A stretch of 8,498 nucleotides of DNA from JBCDBY01 sp039182715 (GTDB lineage: Bacteria > Planctomycetota > PLA2), in NCBI GenBank assembly GCA_039182715.1, contig JBCDBY010000201.1, forward strand, positions 1 through 8,498, in the 5' to 3' direction. A program made the translations under genes and the position numbers. Below the pieces are notes generated by a model that worked only from the letters and a program-made list of their open reading frames with translations, had not been told where the DNA came from and made no database searches. Positions 6,336 to 8,498 of this stretch are shown here, in pieces. The first letter of the stretch is position 1, and each line of letters starts with the position of its first letter.

Positions 6336-8498
6336 ATGCGTCGCGTCGGCTGGTTTCTCGTCCTGTTGCCTGCTCTGTTGCCTGCTCTGTTGCCTGCTCT
6401 GTTGTCTTTTGGGCGGGCCGAAGCCGCGATTACGCTCGACGACGCGCAGCTCGCCGTCCGGCCCAAGAAACGGAAGGCCACCAACGGCGAGTGGATCGCG
6501 GCGCTCGACACGATCGAGAAGGCGCATCGACCCCTGACGCTCACGGATTCCTGGCGCGATGCCGCGCGCCGTCAGATCCTGCGCGGCCTGCTCGCCAAGC
6601 GCGTCGTGGAGGGGCGCAACGAGCGGGAGCCGGTGCAGTGGCGGGCGGCCCGCGCCCTGCAGGTGCTGCGTCCCGACGCGCTCACCAAGGTCCTCTTCGT
6701 GCTCGAGAAGGAGTTCATGGACGAGGACGACTACGTGGTGTCGCATCGCGTCTGCGAAGCGCTGTGCGTCTCGCTGCTGCGTATCGACGCGGCGCGTGCG
6801 ACGGACTTCCTCGTGGAGGAGATGATCGTCGCGGATACGGACGAGCCGAGCTGGCATCGCACGCGTGCCGCGCTGCGCGCGCTGGCCGCGGCTCCGTTGC
6901 CCGACGCGCGGCGACGGCATGCGGCGACCAAGCGACTGCTCGCGATCTTCCAGAGCTTTCCCTTCCACGTGGAGGAGGACTACGACCACGTCGCCGACCT
7001 CCGCGACCTCAAGAAACGCCTGCGTCGCAACCTGTCCGTGCACGGGCGCTACTGGGCCGACCTGCGTCCGCTCGTCACGCGGCTGCTGACCCGCTATACG
7101 GCGGACCCGAACACCGGTCGGCTGGCGCGGGACGTCGATCACGGCCACACGCTCGACCGCCTCGAGCGCTTCAAGGTGTGGAACGGCCTCCACAAGAACC
7201 GCCATCAGACGCCCTGGATCAATCCCTCGGGCAAGCCGCTGCCGCGCACGCACCTGCGCGAGGTCCGCGTCGTGCGCCCGATGTACGTGCGATTCGTGGC
7301 GCCGTGGCCGGTCTACGCGCGCGTCTACGCGCCGCCGATGCCGCCGCAGGGCGGCGCGCTGGCGAAGGAGCGCGCGCGGCTGCGCGAAACCACGCTCGGA
7401 CCGTTGCTGACGCCGCTGCTCGTCGACCCCGCCTTCGAGGTGCGCGGCATGGCGGCGGTCGGTTTGGGGCGACTCGGGCCACCGCAGGCCGCGCGCCGTC
7501 TGCTGCATCGTCTCGATCGCGAAACGGACGAACGGGTCCGCGAGGCGATCGCGTACGGGCTGCTGCTGCTGCGGGATCCGTCCCTGCATGCCGAGTGGCG
7601 TCGCCGCGCGGTCGACGCCGACGAGAACCCCCAGGTGCGCGCCATCGCGCTGCTGGCGCTCGGGTGCGGCGGCGACACGGAACCGCTGCGCGCATTCCTC
7701 GCGAAGGCGCCTCGCAAGACGCACACCGACGCGGAGTTGATCGCCAGCGCGCTGGCCGGGCTCGGCATCGCCGGCGAGGACCGGGATGCCCCGCTCTTCG
7801 TCCGGACCCTACAGGCGCGCAATACGCTGCCCGGCGAGCGCGGCGCCGCGGCCGCGGCGATGGGGCGGCGCAAGCTTCCCGAGACGTTCGCGCAGATCAT
7901 CACGCTGACCGACTCCGACGACACCGTGCAGCGCGCCGCCGCGGCGCATGCGCTGTCCGGCCCGGTCCTGTCGGGCGACCGACGACGGCTGGCGCGCTTT
8001 CGGCGCCTGCTGCTCGAGCCGCGCGGCAAGGCGGGCGCGCACCGCGTGGAGGCGGCGTTCGCGCTGGCGCGCATCGGCGGACGGGACGCCGGGGGCATCC
8101 TCATGGAGGCGGCGCGCCGCTTCGGCAACGACACGGAGCGCGTGGCGGAGTACGGATCGATGCTGCTCGCCCTCGCGGCGGTTGGAGGGCCGCGTGCGCC
8201 GGAGGAGATGCGGCGCCACTTCACCCGCGCCAAGTTCGAGTGGGACGCGGGCGCGGCCGCGCTCGGACTGGCGCGCCTCGGACAGCGGGGGGACGCATTC
8301 GCCATCGGGGCGCGGCTCTCCACGGCGGAGCGCCGCTACATTTCCAGCGCCATCACGGCGCTTGGTCTGCTGCGCGACGCCGGCTCGACGGGCGAAATCC
8401 GCCTGCAGATCGCGCGCCGTCCGGGCGACCGGGCGCTGCGCAGCGGAGCCCGCGCCCTGGCGCGGATACGGGGCGCCGGCGCGGCGCAGGAGATCTGG
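6336..8498 (+). CDS. Exported HEAT-repeat protein (partial, C-terminus beyond window)
   Basis: Open from ATG 6336 to the window edge, 721 codons without a stop. The N-terminus is a signal peptide: MRR, a hydrophobic core built from three copies of Leu-Leu-Pro-Ala (residues 10-21), and a probable cleavage site near GRAEA (26-30). Residues about 60-260 are helical, with HEAT/ARM-like character. Residues about 266-340 differ: aromatic- and proline-rich, with motifs such as TPWINPSGKPLP and YVRFVAPWPVYARVYAPP, probably a beta-rich or extended insert. From about 348 to the edge are repeated helical pairs of HEAT or PBS-lyase-like type, for example DPAFEVRGMAAVGLGRLG, ERVREAIAYGLLLL and NPQVRAIALLALG. 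Such solenoids normally bind proteins; no catalytic motif is visible. It follows the metalloprotease by 28 bases and is the last visible member of the rightward array, so it could be a periplasmic scaffold for neighbouring envelope proteins, which is inference. Function unknown. Confidence 0.85.
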   Translation, partial: MRRVGWFLVLLPALLPALLPALLSFGRAEAAITLDDAQLAVRPKKRKATNGEWIAALDTIEKAHRPLTLTDSWRDAARRQILRGLLAKRVVEGRNEREPVQWRAARALQVLRPDALTKVLFVLEKEFMDEDDYVVSHRVCEALCVSLLRIDAARATDFLVEEMIVADTDEPSWHRTRAALRALAAAPLPDARRRHAATKRLLAIFQSFPFHVEEDYDHVADLRDLKKRLRRNLSVHGRYWADLRPLVTRLLTRYTADPNTGRLARDVDHGHTLDRLERFKVWNGLHKNRHQTPWINPSGKPLPRTHLREVRVVRPMYVRFVAPWPVYARVYAPPMPPQGGALAKERARLRETTLGPLLTPLLVDPAFEVRGMAAVGLGRLGPPQAARRLLHRLDRETDERVREAIAYGLLLLRDPSLHAEWRRRAVDADENPQVRAIALLALGCGGDTEPLRAFLAKAPRKTHTDAELIASALAGLGIAGEDRDAPLFVRTLQARNTLPGERGAAAAAMGRRKLPETFAQIITLTDSDDTVQRAAAAHALSGPVLSGDRRRLARFRRLLLEPRGKAGAHRVEAAFALARIGGRDAGGILMEAARRFGNDTERVAEYGSMLLALAAVGGPRAPEEMRRHFTRAKFEWDAGAAALGLARLGQRGDAFAIGARLSTAERRYISSAITALGLLRDAGSTGEIRLQIARRPGDRALRSGARALARIRGAGAAQEIW
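6363..6404 (+). repeat. Perfect 12-base tandem repeat, 3.5 copies, inside a signal-peptide coding region
   Basis: The unit CTGTTGCCTGCT occurs at 6363-6374, 6375-6386 and 6387-6398, then as CTGTTG at 6399-6404. Each unit encodes Leu-Leu-Pro-Ala in frame. The copies are identical at every third position and use TTG, CCT and GCT, codons that are scarce elsewhere in this GC-rich gene. That points to recent slippage duplication rather than independent selection of each codon. Confidence 0.97.

Noticed and set aside
6363..6404. CRISPR-like or direct-repeat array
   Set aside because: The units are contiguous, 12 bases long and in frame with the signal peptide; there are no spacers.
5943..7724. 593-residue minus-strand open frame opposite the metalloprotease and HEAT genes
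   Set aside because: It crosses two real genes and their intergenic gap, is strongly Arg-rich, and has no recognisable motif.

Overview
The window is a GC-rich, densely coding bacterial chromosome segment. It has no RNA genes, insertion sequences, CRISPR arrays or gaps above 300 bases; the largest intergenic space is 61 bases. The gene types suggest Planctomycetota or another GC-rich, envelope-complex lineage: a secreted TPR/CHAT-like protein, a rhomboid with a C-terminal tail, a DUF1570/peptidase-MA-like metalloprotease and an exported HEAT-repeat protein. This assignment is inference from gene content, and no marker gene is present to settle it.

The layout is two divergent transcription units around a 61-base intergenic region (4019-4079). 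Leftward runs fhs (formate--tetrahydrofolate ligase, 4018 to 2288). After only 17 bases it is followed by a large exported TPR protein with a CHAT-like C-terminus, which leaves the window at base 1. Rightward runs a tightly spaced array with gaps of 22, 7 and 28 bases: hpt (hypoxanthine phosphoribosyltransferase, 4080-4583), an intact rhomboid intramembrane serine protease (4606-5451), a membrane-anchored or exported HExxH metalloprotease (5459-6307), and an exported HEAT-repeat protein that runs off the right edge (6336 onward).

The two housekeeping genes, fhs and hpt, meet in purine metabolism: FTHFS makes 10-formyl-THF for de novo purine synthesis and Hpt salvages bases with PRPP. Their divergent arrangement around a small palindrome makes shared control conceivable but unproven. 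Downstream of each sits envelope biology: two different membrane-associated proteases plus two large secreted helical-repeat scaffold proteins.

The points most worth a second look are: an apparently degenerate CHAT-like domain without the expected histidine motif; a perfect 12-base tandem repeat encoding the hydrophobic core of a signal peptide; a possible leaderless hpt start; and an altered acidic pair in the Hpt PRPP loop. I see no convincing evidence of a wholly new system. The rhomboid/metalloprotease/HEAT group is the best candidate for an uncharacterised functional module.
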